This document shows, piece by piece, positions 19,245 through 31,580 of a DNA stretch of 64,000 nt. Origin of the DNA: Gaertneriomyces semiglobifer (taxonomy: Eukaryota; Chytridiomycota; Chytridiomycetes; Spizellomycetales; Spizellomycetaceae); the NCBI GenBank assembly GCA_025558075.1, contig JAHLKF010000003.1, positions 1,054,001 to 1,118,000 on the forward strand, read 5' to 3'. Positions within the stretch are counted from its first letter, which is position 1, and each line of letters begins with the position of its first letter. The notes below the pieces were generated by a model. The model saw only the letters and a list, made by a program, of their open reading frames with translations, was not told where the DNA came from and searched no databases. Position numbers and translations under genes: made by a program.

Positions 19245-20343
19245 ACTGTCGATGTGTTGGCGCTATTGGCGCTGGTTGTTGATGTTGAAGTGAACTCTTT
19301 CAGGAACTCGGATGAAACGGAACTGTTACGATACATGCCGGTGGGTGGACGTTGTGGTGGTGGTGGGGGGTGGTCACAGCCTAACTGCGATACATATACA
19401 TGCTCTGGCAGGTTGCCTTCCCTCTCCTCTCTCGCTCCCTCGCTTACTCCCGGCAACAACTGAGTCGCAGCAACGCAACCCGCAGTCGTTCCCAGCAATC
19501 CCCGCCGTCGCAGATGCCGTCGGTTGCAGGCCATGGCTCAATCTTCCCGACGTCAATTTCTGCGTCGAACGCCCAAACGGAACGCCCGAGATGCGCGGAT
19601 CAGATTTTGACGCGTATGATGTAAGCAATTGTGTAAGCGGCTGATGTAAACACGCCTCTCCGATTGGTCCAGTAGTTGCTCATGTGATACGTTCACTAAA
19701 GACCATGTGGCTGCATGTGAGGGCACATGACTGCTCGCAAGATCGCTTTGCGAAAAAGGGCGACTTGTTCATCGCCAGCATGAAGCAGAGCTCGTACGTG
19801 GAAGTACGGGCTGGAAGCGAGGGGATCTGCTGGATGATGAAGAGCTTGTATCTGCTTCCAGCCTGTGCTTTAGCGGAAAGGGAGTGAGAAAAACGTGAAG
19901 GAGAACTGCTGGTTGTCGATTTGGTCAAGAAAGCTGCCTTTCCGTAGTCCGATGAGGCGGCATCCAGATCATTACCAACAAGCAACGTAGCAAGGAATAT
20001 CAGAATCTTTTAGGTGCTTAACAGTTATCCGTTTGAATTTCCAGCCAAAGATGTTCCCATATGAGCCCTAGGTCACTGTAGGACGCCTGTCTGTATGTCC
20101 AACGAGACGTAGACTTTCAGCTTCTCGCAGCAATATCTCAATGCCGCTCTGGCTTGATCAAGATCAATCCATCGTCGTTCTGCAGCTTTGCCTTTCGTAG
20201 TGCGTTTGAACAAAGCGCAAGTTTCCGCGCGTAACCCAGCAACATAATAGCACTCCTCATCTTTTCCCATTCTACTCCACACCTCAAAGTGCCGAAGGAC
20301 TCTCGTATCTACCAGAAACTATCAGCTCGTCCTGTTTATAACG
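19245..20343. other. Intergenic stretch with at most one small ORF
   Basis: About 1.1 kb between the ferric-reductase start and the small mitochondrial gene. It contains a G-rich run near 19350-19373. A doubtful 65-codon minus-strand ORF at 20073-20270 is listed separately. Other frames have no recognisable features. The left part is likely the ferric-reductase promoter, but I see no identifiable iron-regulatory motif. Confidence 0.5.
20073..20270 (-). CDS. Possible small protein, 65 aa, unrecognised
   Basis: An ATG-initiated frame (MGKDEECYYVAG) with a protein-like amino-acid mix, including KRTTKGKAAERRWIDLDQAR and AALRYCCEKLKVYV. It ends at TGA without a clear intron. It sits head to head with the 103-aa mitochondrial-type gene, 73 bp between starts. 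No family is recognised, and the short length means chance cannot be excluded. Confidence 0.3.
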   Translation of the reverse strand: MGKDEECYYVAGLRAETCALFKRTTKGKAAERRWIDLDQARAALRYCCEKLKVYVSLDIQTGVLQ

Positions 20344-20735
20344 ATGATTCGCCAGTCGTCACGATCATTAGCAACACCATTACGTCGAGCGTTTTGCGCT
20401 GCGAACCCCACCAGCCGATTCTCCGCCCAGCCGTCCCCAGCTACCGCCTTCTTCAACTCTTCCAAACCCGCCGCCGCTTCCTTTAACACATCCGCTCCCA
20501 GCACAGCATCTGTGTCGAGCTCATTACCGTTACACAGTGCACCATCTGGCTGCGTCGATATGGTCAGTGTCATTATCCGGTCGCATTTTTAGTATAGAGG
20601 GCCTCAAATCTTAGGTGCTGACTTCTGAACCAAACACTGCAGATACCCTCTAGTCTTGCATCTAGCATTGCTCGATTATCTGTCTTGGCTGCATCATTAT
20701 CTGGCAAAGCCGGAGTGTCGATCGATGACTTATGA
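20344..20735 (+). CDS. Small protein with probable mitochondrial presequence
   Basis: Two exons, 20344-20562 and 20643-20735, joined across a GT-AG intron to give 103 aa. The N-terminus MIRQSSRSLATPLRRAFCAA is rich in Arg, Ser and Ala and free of acidic residues, a typical matrix-targeting presequence. It is followed by a Ser/Ala/Pro-rich stretch. The second exon supplies a hydrophobic, helix-like SLASSIARLSVLAASLSGKA and an acidic end (SIDDL). No known family is recognised; short subunits of respiratory complexes or mitochondrial membrane factors are possible. The kept frame across the intron and the composition support a real gene. Confidence 0.62.
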
Positions 20736-20947
20736 GAAGTAGCGGGAAGCTACATTATGTTCGCTGAAGCAATGCCATTTTTGTATCTTTTCGATGCCGG
20801 AGACCCACAAAAATCTGCTGTACGATATACTGCTGTCGATCAGTAGACTCGTCGGTTCATGCACCATGGCGCCATTTTAGAGTGTTCAGCTCATTATGCC
20901 ACAAAACTTTCTAACTTATCATAAATATACTAGCTATATGGGTTGTT

Positions 20948-23900
20948 TTACGGCTCATCTAAGATATCATTCAAATCGCTCACGTTTTCGACGCCCACTC
21001 GACCCCATGCCCGTCTTAGAACCTCTCCTAGAAGCAACGTTTCGTTTCGTAGTTCCAGTGGATGTGACGTCGTTCCAGACGATAGATCCATCGATATTCG
21101 CAGCAGCTCATCACGAACAACCTTCTCCGCCTTCGACACAGCGCGCGCCGGTTCCAAATACCCTACACATGCACGAAAGTGTCAGAAATGCTAGCACGCG
21201 CCTTCATAATACTCTACTAACAACGTACCTGCCAGTGCCCGGACAATCGTTTCATCCTGAGCATCGCCTTCCGATACAGAACCATCGTGCTTTCGCTTCT
21301 TAGACGCCCGACGTGCCGCATCCACATACGCATGCGCCACCTTGCATAGGGCACGAACACTGAGGACTCGTTCCGTCTCGCTGCCGAGGGAACATATCCA
21401 GCTGAGCACTCCGACAAGCGTTTTAAGGTCCGCCGATGCGACCAGTACGGACGGGGGTAGGCGTAACAGGAACGCCAACCAATTCTCGAGCGCTAGCTCT
21501 CGACGACAGGTCATGGAAGGGTGGTCGACTAGGAATCGCAGTGTATAATCCATAACGCGCGACATCGGAGTGGCACCGTCGGTGAACGAAGTGCTGGGCG
21601 TGGTCAGGTACAAAGATGCGTCAAACAATATCTTTTGCGTTCGGCGCAGGAGAAGCGACACATCTTTGTCCACCTCGAACAGTCGGTGGAAGTTGATATT
21701 TCGCGCCGTCGTGGATGGCGCACTTTTATCGGTTCCGGTGGAATGGCTCTCGGCCGGTAGTCGACTTCTCAAGGTTATTGTGGCCTGCACAAAATCGTAC
21801 AGTAGGTCGAACCCGAATGCTACCGTGCCCTCTTCATGAGCTGCAATCAGCACGTCCAACACCAATTCTGTGATCTCGCACAACGCATTCGCCCACCAAA
21901 TGCTAATCTCCGTGACCGCCGCGAACCGTTGAAAGAGGGCTCTACATGTGCTTTCTGTCACATTGGCAAACATAGATGTCCACACTCCTTTCCGATTTCC
22001 TTTCGCCCAAAGAATCCTCAACACCCGCAGCAGACCAAGCGTCGTTTCGTCCACTTTGCGTGCAGTGCAAATCTCCAGACTCAGTACGGGAAGGATACCA
22101 CGTCCCCAAACCAGTTCCCCTGGTACAACCATACTCCATTTGGCCAGGCACTCCACAATCAACCGTCGCTCTCGCGTGTCGCACATGGCCGATTGCAAAT
22201 ATCCCATAACGATATCCGCTACGTGCCGTCTCTTGAGCACCTTCCAATCTTCTGCCGTTTTGACGCCTGCAGCCAGTAATCGCAAAACCCAACCACGTTC
22301 TCGCCTGCTTTGCTCGCTCGAAGAATTAAACAGCTCATAGAACATGGGCACGTCGAGGAGATCCAACAGAGGTCGTTGCAAAAAGAAACGATTAATTAAC
22401 GGATAGAGCTCTGATTCCGGTTTTAGAGCAATGGAAATTGCTTGACTGATAAAGAGACTGATCAGAGTCGGAACCCGTTGCACTGTGCCGCTTGGTGCAT
22501 CCACCTCTGCATCACAGTCGTAGATCATTTCATCCGCGTCCTGCGAAAACAGGTGGTTGATATCTGCCCGTTCGGTGATTGCATTCTTCAAGCCATCCAG
22601 GACAATCATGACTTGATTCTTCTCCTTCCATTCGCTCTCGCCGATCGCAGCGTAGAATGAGTCCAGCAAGAAGTACCCTGTCCGACGAGTACTCTCGTCT
22701 AATGAGCTCAGAGCCATCACTGCCAAGCCGATGAGGTGATTCTCCAACAGAGATCTCCCGTCAAAGTCGGCATTCTCCCGAGTCAAAAGACCGGCGGTGT
22801 ACGCCAACCAAAACCTCGGGTCATAAGTGGATGCGAATTTCTCATTCGAGTCATATGTTTTCGCGGCATCAGAGCTTTCCGTGACAGTGTCGGCCTCAAA
22901 CATCCAGATGCTTTTCGCCATCCATGCCGTATCCACGGCCGCCAGCCAGTCCTTTTGCACGACCCATCCCTCGATGCTGATTCCTGCGTGGTTTTCGTAG
23001 AGATTCAAGATGTCCAGGATGACTCTGTCGCCTGCTTCATTGGATGCCTGATATGCTGATACCAAGGCACTCAACAGCGCCGTATCGTACGCCGATACCC
23101 CTTCTGAGGCGGTCAAAATGTAGTGCACAAGCCTGAGTAGAGCCAGTCGCGCCGGATGTACTGGATGGAAGGGAGACGCTCCCAGCGTAGCGGACGTGGA
23201 AGGTGAAGGCGTGACAATGGATGGGAATTGCGAGTGCGTAGTAATCATCTCAATTAATTGCTTCGGAGAGTATGGAAGCGACCTCAGACCGAGCTGAGAA
23301 ATGTCTGTCAGCAAACACGTCCGCTGGGAGATGTTCCACAAACAGTTGCGCATACCTTTTCGATGAGTGCGTGCAATAGTGACACAATCTCTTGATCAGC
23401 TAAGCGAAACTTCAGACATGTCACCCAAAATTGTCTCCAGCCGTCCCACTTCATCCAATGTTCTTCCTGTCCTTCCGCTTGACTTGCTTCAATGGTGCGT
23501 TGTAGTCTCACGGCCAATGTGCGCACAATGTTCTCGCCGGCTTCTGCGCCACGTTCTTTTTTGCAAACGGCAACCCACGATCGAATCACCCAAGCAGTGA
23601 CATGCGGCATCTGTTCGAGAAGGCCCGGATTTTTGTTGATGAATGCCAATGCATTAGCAAGCTTGGCTGGCTTACTTTGAACAATCTCATCTGATAACCG
23701 TTCTTGTGCATCCGGGAAGGTTTTGTATACTCGCTCCAATACGTGCGCCTCGAGCAACGCCGGTTCCTCGCCTCGACACCATCTAACCACCCTGGTTTGC
23801 ATCGTACTTTTCATTTGCGACCAGCAGTTCTCAACTGCCGCTCGGTCTTCACTTGAGACGCTTCGTACGAACCTCCCCGTAACGTCTGTTACAGCAACAC

Positions 23901-26900
23901 ATAATCCTCCAAAGACTTTCTCACTGATCACACCACCCGCCTTAAGCTGACGCAGCACTTTTCGCGTCATCGCCCAAGACCCTTGGACTGTATACGAGAG
24001 CACGTCGTCATCCCCTCCAGTAACCAGTACTGGGTCGACATCGAACGTCTCTAGTGCAGCCCACTTTTTCAGCACTGGCGTCATTACATGCGCATACCCT
24101 TTATCGCAAATTTCTCGCAGAAGGTCAGGCCTAACACCTCGCGCCACTGCAGACCTCAATATTCGTTCGAATGCGTCCAACGGAACCTTCTTTGATGAAA
24201 GGACCGAGGAACATATATCCTCAATGGTCTCCGATGAGAAACCCTCCAGGAAGAGTTCAAATGCCTCCAAGCAGCGGGGATAAATAACCTCAGCATCAGG
24301 CGGCGAGCATAAAAGTACTTGAACTTTGACCATATATAGATGCCACTTCGCAAGATCTCGCGCATGCGTCCCCTGCGATTGTGCCTCATGGCGCACGGTT
24401 TTGAACACTAATTCTGTAATAGCTGAATCGTTCAGAAACCACTCAGCAATAAGCGGGTGTTCAAATACAATGCTCCAAAGTTGGAGATACGATGCGACAT
24501 CAGCGCGTGTCAACTGGCTTTCCAGTAATGATAAGAGACTGGGTTGCTTGCGCAACGTCATCTGAAGTAACACGCCTCTAGCGATTTGCTGTAGATCACA
24601 TTGTTGTTCCTGAAGTCGTTGCAGCAAGTACTGATCACCCTGTGCATCTCCAAGCCAGAGATCATCAATTAGCAAACAATCGCTGAACGGCATCAGGTCG
24701 AACGGCGAGGTGCCATCCTGGGAATCTGCAGTCACTGTACGAATCCGCTGGATGATATGCTTGAATCTGTTCCGTCCGCGTAACGTTGCGAGATGCGCTA
24801 CAACAACCATGGCAAGTTCTGTATCATCGGCGCATCGGTCATAGACCGGTCCTGCAATGAACTCTGGTGTCGCATCGCTCAATGATCTCCACAACACTGA
24901 ACCATTGATGGAGCCAGTCGATAAAGCATCGTGCCAGTTCTTCTGTTGCTTCTGGTTGGTGATGCTGCGCTCAGAGATGGGCGTTTCATTCCAGATGTCG
25001 CAAACCCCAGACAGCACTGCACTAACCGCGGGGGTCATGTCAGTATCTACTCGTTCAATGATGGCCGCAATGTAGTCCGGTGATCCTTGAGTACCGCTTA
25101 AAACACCTCTCATAATGCTTGACAAGAGAATGCTGGGCCCTAAGCATTCATCTTCAGCCATTTTCCCATCCCGGCAACGGGTGAGCCAGGAATTCAATCC
25201 GTCTGCCAGACATAACAGGGCAGGGGATATATGAAATGCAGGCATGTCCACCTCATGTAGTATCTTATCGTCACTTGTTCGTTGCCGGGTATTCAGAATA
25301 TGTTCTGCGATGTCGTTGGGAATGACTGAGTTGTGTAATTCTGATAACCGGTCGAGCAGCTTGTATGATCCACGCTGTCCGGCATCCAAAGCTTCATCCA
25401 ACCATCGCAGACCTTCCTTTCGAAAACACGTAGGTAGGCGAAGCAATGCCTCTAACCAGATGGGAATCTCGTCGACATGGTGCTGGAACAGGACGGTCGA
25501 GCTGAGAATACTAGACAGCGTTCGATGAGTCAGCCAGAAAATCTCATCTTTGCTTCCGAACGATAGGTAGAGTGACATTAGGTTATGAAGATGCCTTGCA
25601 GGAGATTTGGCGGGGCGATCCATCCATCTGAAGGTGTCACCAGCTTCAATGATCAGATGTAACAATTCAATAAGGAGATCCGTCGATAATGTCGTAAAGT
25701 CTGCCGGGAGCAATTTGGCAACATTGAATCCCGCACTAAGCGTTGTCTCTGGATAGTGTTGTTGAAATTTGCGAATCAATCGCAATGCCGCACATTGTAG
25801 CATCTCTGGCGTAATTTCCGAATCATTGACCTCCCCGGCTAGAGAGTCCACGTTCACAGCATCATCTGCTTTTGTTTTCTTTCCTACCTTAGCATCTTTC
25901 CTCGATGTTTGCAGTTGTAGCACAGTTTGAAAGTCTGGAAGCCTTCGCCTAACTTCCTCACGAATTTCCTCCCCACAGGCGCGCCAAGCGTTTATCAATT
26001 GTGGTACATCACCAATGATCAAGGCTAATCGCGCCTTCTCTCTGCCAAGTTCAGTCACTATCTCATCAATAACTGCAAGAACTGCATCCATTTTGTCAAA
26101 CGATACAGCTAGGACAACCGAAGCCGCATGTTGGATCATTCGGTTAGCATGCAGCAACGCTCGCGAATTCACGTTGCGATCCAATGGCGGAGGAAGAATG
26201 TTATCAACCATGCTATGAACAGCAGGCGGTATGGATCCCACTCCAGTTGCGCCAAAAAGTGAAGGAACCGGTAACCGTATGATTTTGCCTGCTAGTGCCA
26301 TATTTGCCAAGTACTTTTGGCTTGGTCGCGGTTCGAACGACAAGCTAGTTGAGTCTTTCCAAAACGTCTGGACAAGCTCAGGGCAGCTTCGCAGAGTGGA
26401 TAACAACAGTTCTTCTTGGCGAACGTCGTCGGTCGGCTTGAGCGTAAGGATCAATCGCAACAGCAGGGTATTGTAAACCTTCACTTTCTTAGGTCCAGAC
26501 GACTTGGGTGGATACCACCCAGCATCCTGGAAGCAAATTCCGGTACCGGGTGTAGTGCAGATGTACAATAGAAAGCTATGGGCAACGTCAGCGATAGAGT
26601 TTCCTGTGAGAGGTTCTTCTGAGGATTCCGCTACAGTTGATTTGGCGTATAATTTGGTAATATGCTCCAAAATGTAGTTGTTGAAAAACGCAACCTTTGC
26701 CGTTCGCGGTAACACTGGATCATCAATTACGCTTCGCTGCATAACTCGTAAGACGTATTCCACCGTTTCTAATGAATCATCGCTGAGACCTTTGAAAAGA
26801 GTGCTGACAAGATCCTTCCCCTCCAATAAGAACTTTTTAGTCCCAACATCTCCGTGTTCCAAAAACGCCAGTAGAAAGCGTATATAAAGGCTTCGCCCAC

Positions 26901-27548
26901 TCTCATTTTTCCGCGACGACGACTTTTGGCGCATGTGTACCAACTTCTGCAAAGACTTCATCGTAAAATTAAATGTACTGGCAAGCTCTTTGCATACGGA
27001 TTGGCTTATCGTAGCCATTGCGGTCAATAAACGTAACGAGGCTTGTATCAACGGCGGCGCTCCAGAGGAAATATTTCGGTATAGCACTGGCAAATTATTG
27101 CGTATTATACTTCTGGAAAGCGAAGCTCCCACATTCCGCGCTTCCACCAACGCTGAACCAGTGATTACCCTTGCAAGGACATCCACTATCAGGTTCTGCA
27201 AGCGAACCACCTGGTGCTCTTGTTGGAAAGTCCATATTCGTTGTAGTTCCGCACATTCCGGTGAATCGTTTAGGTACCTCTTCAATAGGCTTGCTTCATC
27301 GGAGATCTCATAATCCACGTCTCCATGTACCAGCCGTGTAAGGCTGTAATTAAACGAAGTGAGACCTGTACATAGAAGAGGTTATTAACGCATCTGTTCT
27401 TGGGAAAGTGTGCATGACTAAGCTTACCAGAAAGAAGCGACTCAACGTTGTCGGATGAGAGCACCCCGAAAAGGGCGTTCACGCCTAACACCTTCTGCGG
27501 ACCTGCTTCCTCATGCCCTTCCGTGGAGACCTTCGATTCCTTCACCAT
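20948..27548 (-). CDS. URB1: URB1/Npa1-type nucleolar ribosome-biogenesis protein
   Basis: Four exons: 27548-27428, 27365-23356, 23293-21229 and 21162-20948. All introns are short and GT-AG; the total is exactly 2136 aa (yeast Urb1 is 1764 aa, human URB1 about 2270 aa). The ATG at 27548 opens MVKESKVSTEG. The N-terminal Npa1 domain (about residues 80-400) has GRSLYIRFLLAFLEHGDVGTKK, LVSTLFKGLSDDSLETVEY and VLRVMQRSVIDDPVLPRTAK. IADVAHSFLLYICTTPGTGI and CFQDAGWYPP are also characteristic. The rest is helical-repeat-like. The C-terminal half contains the second conserved Urb1 segment. Urb1 scaffolds an early pre-60S particle in the nucleolus. It is the longest gene in the window. Confidence 0.92.
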
Positions 27549-27839
27549 CTCGCCAGGTTCACCAACAGCACAACGATATCGCCCTTTCAACACCTACTAC
27601 CAAGCCCCATGCCCTCACTCGGACGGTATACACAGTTTGTCCCTTTTGGGGATGTGAGAAGGCACGTTAACTTAATAGTTTAAAGAACCTGGAAAATCGC
27701 AGCGAGCAGGGCTTAGCACGTGACAAAAAGAATGTTAACGTCGCGAACTTCGAATTGAGACTTTTGGCTGGTCAGAAATCGTAAAAGTAGGCGGCATCGA
27801 AACGTTACGTTTAGTGTTTTTAATAGTGTAAGGAGTAAG
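27549..27839. promoter_or_regulatory. Divergent promoter region: URB1 / TIMMDC1-like
   Basis: 291 bp between the URB1 start (27548, minus) and the TIMMDC1-like start (27840, plus). Both promoters must be here. No TATA-like or other factor-specific site stands out. Confidence 0.45.
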
Positions 27840-28632
27840 ATGGAGAAGATGTCACGAGATACCCAAGATACAAAGGAACAAGCGAACCCGGAACCGCTGT
27901 CTACGTCGCAATGGACTACACCGATACTATCAAGCGGGGTTTCTTCTACATACAATGTCCTCGCCTATATCACAGCCCTTAGCCGGAAATCTCGTGCGGA
28001 AGCCCGTGCCGAGCTGTCTGCTGAAACTGTTTGGACTCTCCAATTAGGTATGGCTGGAGCCATCGGTGGATTCATATCTGGATTCTACCTTGGCGGACGA
28101 CAACGATCGTACCAATTTCTCGCCGAGAACGCCCATCGACGGCCACAGACCGTCGGGGGATGGTATTACTATCACAAGTATAAGAACTACGAGATCGCGC
28201 ATTTTGGGTTCAAGAGTGGGTTCAAATATGCCGGGCGTTTTGCCTTAATATCGGCAGGATTTGGAGCAGCAGAGGCCGTATTGGAGCAGGTGACGGGGAA
28301 AGAGAGCTGGGTCAACACTGTTGGAGCAGGATTGGCTGCTTCGGTGGCATTCTCGGCCGCAAGTAGGTTATTTCCAATTGGCCTGATGCATTGACATGAG
28401 ATGTTCATTCTTCATGCCTTCCCTAGATCGTTTGACTAGACAGTACACCAAGTACGCCATTCTCTTTGGCCTGGGATCATCTTTGATGGTGGGCTTATTG
28501 CAGGACAGCTATGGGTGGGTGTATGGCGAGTCTGTCAAGTACAATAGGCCAAGATCGGATGCGTTTTGGATACCCGGAGTGGGTGCCTTAACTACTAGGT
28601 CCTCAGATGACCAAAAGCTAATAAACCTATGA
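27840..28632 (+). CDS. Tim17-family inner-membrane protein, TIMMDC1-like
   Basis: Two exons, 27840-28362 and 28427-28632, giving 242 aa; an alternative start is the ATG at 27849. There are four glycine-rich membrane segments of the Tim17/22/23 type: GMAGAIGGFISGFYLGGRQR, a second around FALISAGFGAAEAVLEQ, a third NTVGAGLAASVAFSAA, and a fourth after the splice (YAILFGLGSSLMVGLLQD). The spacing RSYQFLAENAHRRPQT between the first two resembles TIMMDC1, a complex I assembly factor, more than import channels. Human TIMMDC1 has a similar hydrophilic loop. The exact role (complex I assembly or other Tim17-like function) is inference. Confidence 0.78.
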
Positions 28633-28761
28633 AGCTTCCGAGCATCTATCTCCATGCTCGGTGCCTATTTTGACATGATACAGTCGACATGCAAGGTCAT
28701 GAAAACGATTCACCAGAGAATAATACGTTATTAGTTTTTTGTTGTGCAGTCTCTCATAAGA

Positions 28762-28844
28762 GCACGTTTGGCCGAGTTGGTCTAAGGCGTGGGTCTCAAG
28801 TTCCCATCTCTTCGGAGGCATCGGTTCGAATCCGGTAGCGTGCA
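28762..28844 (+). tRNA. tRNA-Leu (anticodon CAA)
   Basis: An 83-nt cloverleaf with no intron. The acceptor stem GCACGTT (28762-28768) pairs with AGCGTGC (28837-28843); the discriminator is A at 28844. The D arm is GCC...GGC. The anticodon stem 28790-28794/28802-28806 has four pairs plus a U-U at the loop end. The anticodon is CAA at 28797-28799. A long variable arm (CTCTTCGGAGG) marks a class II leucine tRNA. The T arm is ATCGG-TTCGAAT-CCGGT. Internal promoters are visible: A box near 28769-28780 and B box GGTTCGAATCC at 28823-28833. A pol III terminator T-run lies at 28850-28854. Confidence 0.95.
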
Positions 28845-29509
28845 CAATCTTTTTGGCTTTGCGTGTGTTTTCATAAAAATGTCCTGTACCTAGAGAATAG
28901 ATTCATGCATAATGCCGCTTGTGCAAAGCATACTGCCGTTGACTCTAGCGAAGGTGTTGTTGATATAGTGATAGCAGTGAGCTATGCTTTGTGTGAGGTG
29001 AGATCCTCATCCTCCTCTCGACTCGCCTCGCCTGTACGCGAACAACGATTGGTTGCCCTGGTCTGAACGTAATCTCCACTTCTTATGGCGCCTGAGTTTA
29101 AGGAGGGATTAGTTCATTAGAGCCAAAGCTGTGGTGGATATTTATGAATACATTCGGATCGTATGTACGGCCCAGCAAAACTAGTTTGGAGCAGCTCACG
29201 TTTCCTCGACTGGACGTCCGAGAAACATGCAGCTTATCAACAGCAGCCTTTATGACAGCTGATTAAACTATGCAACCAATTGTTATTGCACACACATGAC
29301 TTTAGCGATCCAGGGACACCACGCAGCCCACCAGACAGCTACAGATGTAATACTTGGGCGATATGCGCACCCACTCAAACGCTTGGTAATCCAAGCACAG
29401 TCTGCCAAAAAGAACGCTTCACAGTTTTCGCAGGTTTCTAGCATAGCTGAAACCTGTACGTGCCGTTTTCTCTCATGATTTTTTGTGAAAGCAACGCCCG
29501 TTCTTGAGG
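28845..29509. other. Intergenic stretch, no gene seen
   Basis: About 665 bp between the tRNA-Leu gene and the stop of the bZIP gene. It begins with the pol III termination T-run. No second tRNA, conserved frame or repeat was recognised. Confidence 0.55.
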
Positions 29510-30808
29510 TTAACTCGCAGTATCTCCTTCAGCCGCGGCGGCAACCTCATCGATAATTTGATAGGACGGTAAACGTCCTGGCGCGTCCGAGTACTGCAAC
29601 GCCTGACTTTGAGTTGGTGGTTGAATTGTTGAAAACCCCACCGGCTGAGCGGGGATATCAGTTCCGTACGCAGATCTCTGATGAAGGTCAGGGGATCTAG
29701 ATTGCGTCGGATACATATTTCCTGGTTCGAACACTGTTGGGCGCGACGGAGACGGAGTTGTCATCGCCGGGGCATTGTCTCCGGGCCCAGGAGAGGATAT
29801 TGCGCCATAATCATATGGTTGTTGCGGAGGGAACAGTCCCGCTCGTTGGTTATTCGAGAACTCGTACATGGTAAACTGTGGCGTTAGACGTTGTGCACTT
29901 GCGTGTGCCGCGTGTAGATATTTTCGGAGCTGAAGAATATCGTTGTTCGCACGGTCAAGTTTCTCACGCAGTAAAGCATTCTCAACTTTGAGATCAGTAA
30001 TGAGAGCGTCTCCCTTAGTACAACGAAGGCGGAGATCTTGCAACTCAGCTTCGGGTTGTTGGGCGACGATTGCCTCTAACTCCTTCACCCGCTTTTCCAG
30101 GGTGCGCACATGCCGCTCCTTTCTCTCACGGTATGCACGCTGAGCAGCACGATTTTGTGCGATCCTCTTATCGGTTGGTTCCTCCATAATGGGTTTCCGG
30201 CCGACTTTACGTTTTGGGGGCGAAGGCGATTCAAATTCCACACTTGACAATGTGCTATGACTAGCTGACTCTCTGCTTCGGGTTTCATCTGGAGGCACCA
30301 AACTTGATCTGATAGCCTCCAATGATCCGTATAACCCCGGAGGTGGCAGATCGCTGGCGCTTGGTTCTATACCGAATTGGGATTCGTTGTCTTCAATTTT
30401 TAAGACTGGGAGAGTCTGGGTTTGGGTTTCTGGCAAATTGACGCCGGAGACTGTTCCCATCCACTTGCCCTTGTTATTATACAGAAGCGGGTGCGACAAA
30501 GGAGTATCGGGCGATACTTCTCGCCCTTCTTGGTTGCCGAAGCTTGAATAAGCCCCGCCAGTCGGTGGAGGCGAATTGGGCTGAGCAGGCTGTCCTGGTG
30601 ACCTTGGAACTCTGTGCAATATGTTTTTGGATGGCATTGTCGAGACGGCGCCATGAACAACTTGTGTATTTGCCTGTATAGTAGCCGTGAGATTAGGTGG
30701 ATCATATTCTGCTGACTCTAGATATTGATAGGCACACTTTGAGTCCCCGCTTGTGTTCTGCTGTTGTTGGGGGAACTGGCCACGACTCGTGGCGGTATTC
30801 CTGTTCAT
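29510..30808 (-). CDS. Pap1/Yap-like bZIP transcription factor
   Basis: Single exon, 432 aa from the ATG at 30808 (MNRNTATSRGQF). The frame is open to 30913, but the extra 35 codons look like leader. Glutamine/proline/serine-rich activation-type regions flank the bZIP. The basic region is KRIAQNRAAQRAYRERKERH, with the N-xx-AAQ-x-A/Y-R core of the fungal AP-1 (Pap1/Yap1) class. A leucine zipper follows (LEKRVKELEAIVAQ, then LKVENALLREKLDR). In yeasts this class controls responses to oxidants, drugs and metals. The C-terminal cysteine-rich redox domain of Yap1/Pap1 is not seen, so regulation by Yap1-style oxidation is doubtful. The tail is Pro/Ser/Gln-rich with no clear domain. Confidence 0.9.
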   Translation of the reverse strand: MNRNTATSRGQFPQQQQNTSGDSKCAYQYLESAEYDPPNLTATIQANTQVVHGAVSTMPSKNILHRVPRSPGQPAQPNSPPPTGGAYSSFGNQEGREVSPDTPLSHPLLYNNKGKWMGTVSGVNLPETQTQTLPVLKIEDNESQFGIEPSASDLPPPGLYGSLEAIRSSLVPPDETRSRESASHSTLSSVEFESPSPPKRKVGRKPIMEEPTDKRIAQNRAAQRAYRERKERHVRTLEKRVKELEAIVAQQPEAELQDLRLRCTKGDALITDLKVENALLREKLDRANNDILQLRKYLHAAHASAQRLTPQFTMYEFSNNQRAGLFPPQQPYDYGAISSPGPGDNAPAMTTPSPSRPTVFEPGNMYPTQSRSPDLHQRSAYGTDIPAQPVGFSTIQPPTQSQALQYSDAPGRLPSYQIIDEVAAAAEGDTAS

Positions 30809-31580
30809 ACGAGGTTCCGCGACTGAGGAAAAGGTGGTCGAGATACGTTCTCTGGAGTAGCAGTACCAGTTTGATTTCGAATACTCAAAAGCGGTGCGAT
30901 GGTGAGAAAGCATTTCAAAGTATGCGTCCGCATTTGTTGGGCCGTGGCCTCGTAAGCGTAACTGCGGGGATGTAACAACTGCTCACTCATTGGCACCGTA
31001 CAATAACCGATAATCTCGGAAAGGTTACCGCTACTCAGCCATGCTCTTCACCGATCCTCTACGCTTTGCGATGTGGTACATTTGGATAGGGATGAATGCA
31101 GAACTAGCCTCAAGCGCTACCCCGCTACCATCAGCTCAGCATGATGCAACAGACTCACCCATACTATGGCGTGCGAGGCTGTTGCATAGCTTTTTACTAA
31201 ACTTTGGTAACTCATTCCAATAGTGTCAACGCTTACGGTCCTGGGGTCCTGGCCGCGTGGGAAAGTGACGAACACGGATAAGCCGGAATCCGCTCGCTGT
31301 GAAAAGCGTGACTGTTCATCAAAGCCTGATACCATGAGAATATGCAAATTGCAGGAGTTATTAAGATGGCAATCTGCCGTTGACTTCGACCGCAGTACGA
31401 TTGTAGGAAGAACGACAGACTCTACGTAGTTCTAGTAGAACTGCAATGCGACAATTGACAGTGGCACAGCTTCAATTGACACTTGTTAATTAATAACGCG
31501 ATTGAGTCTATTCGCGGAGTTTCCCAGCACGCGCAATGGACGGTGAAAAAGCCAAGGAAGATTAAGTTGAAGAAGCGAAC
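30809..31580. promoter_or_regulatory. Divergent intergenic region: bZIP / EF-hand gene
   Basis: About 770 bp between two divergent starts (30808 minus, 31581 plus). The first ~105 bp could be a 5' extension of the bZIP frame. Otherwise no gene is visible. The length leaves room for separate promoters; no factor-specific site was identified. Confidence 0.4.

Noticed and set aside
23308..23353. Apparent split of URB1 into two genes at 23.3 kb
   Set aside because: A 62-nt GT-AG intron (23355-23294) joins the two large frames in phase, and the total length matches the family.
27282..27593. Apparent separate short gene upstream of URB1
   Set aside because: It is the first exon of URB1 plus read-through into the intron; splicing 27428 to 27365 joins it in frame.
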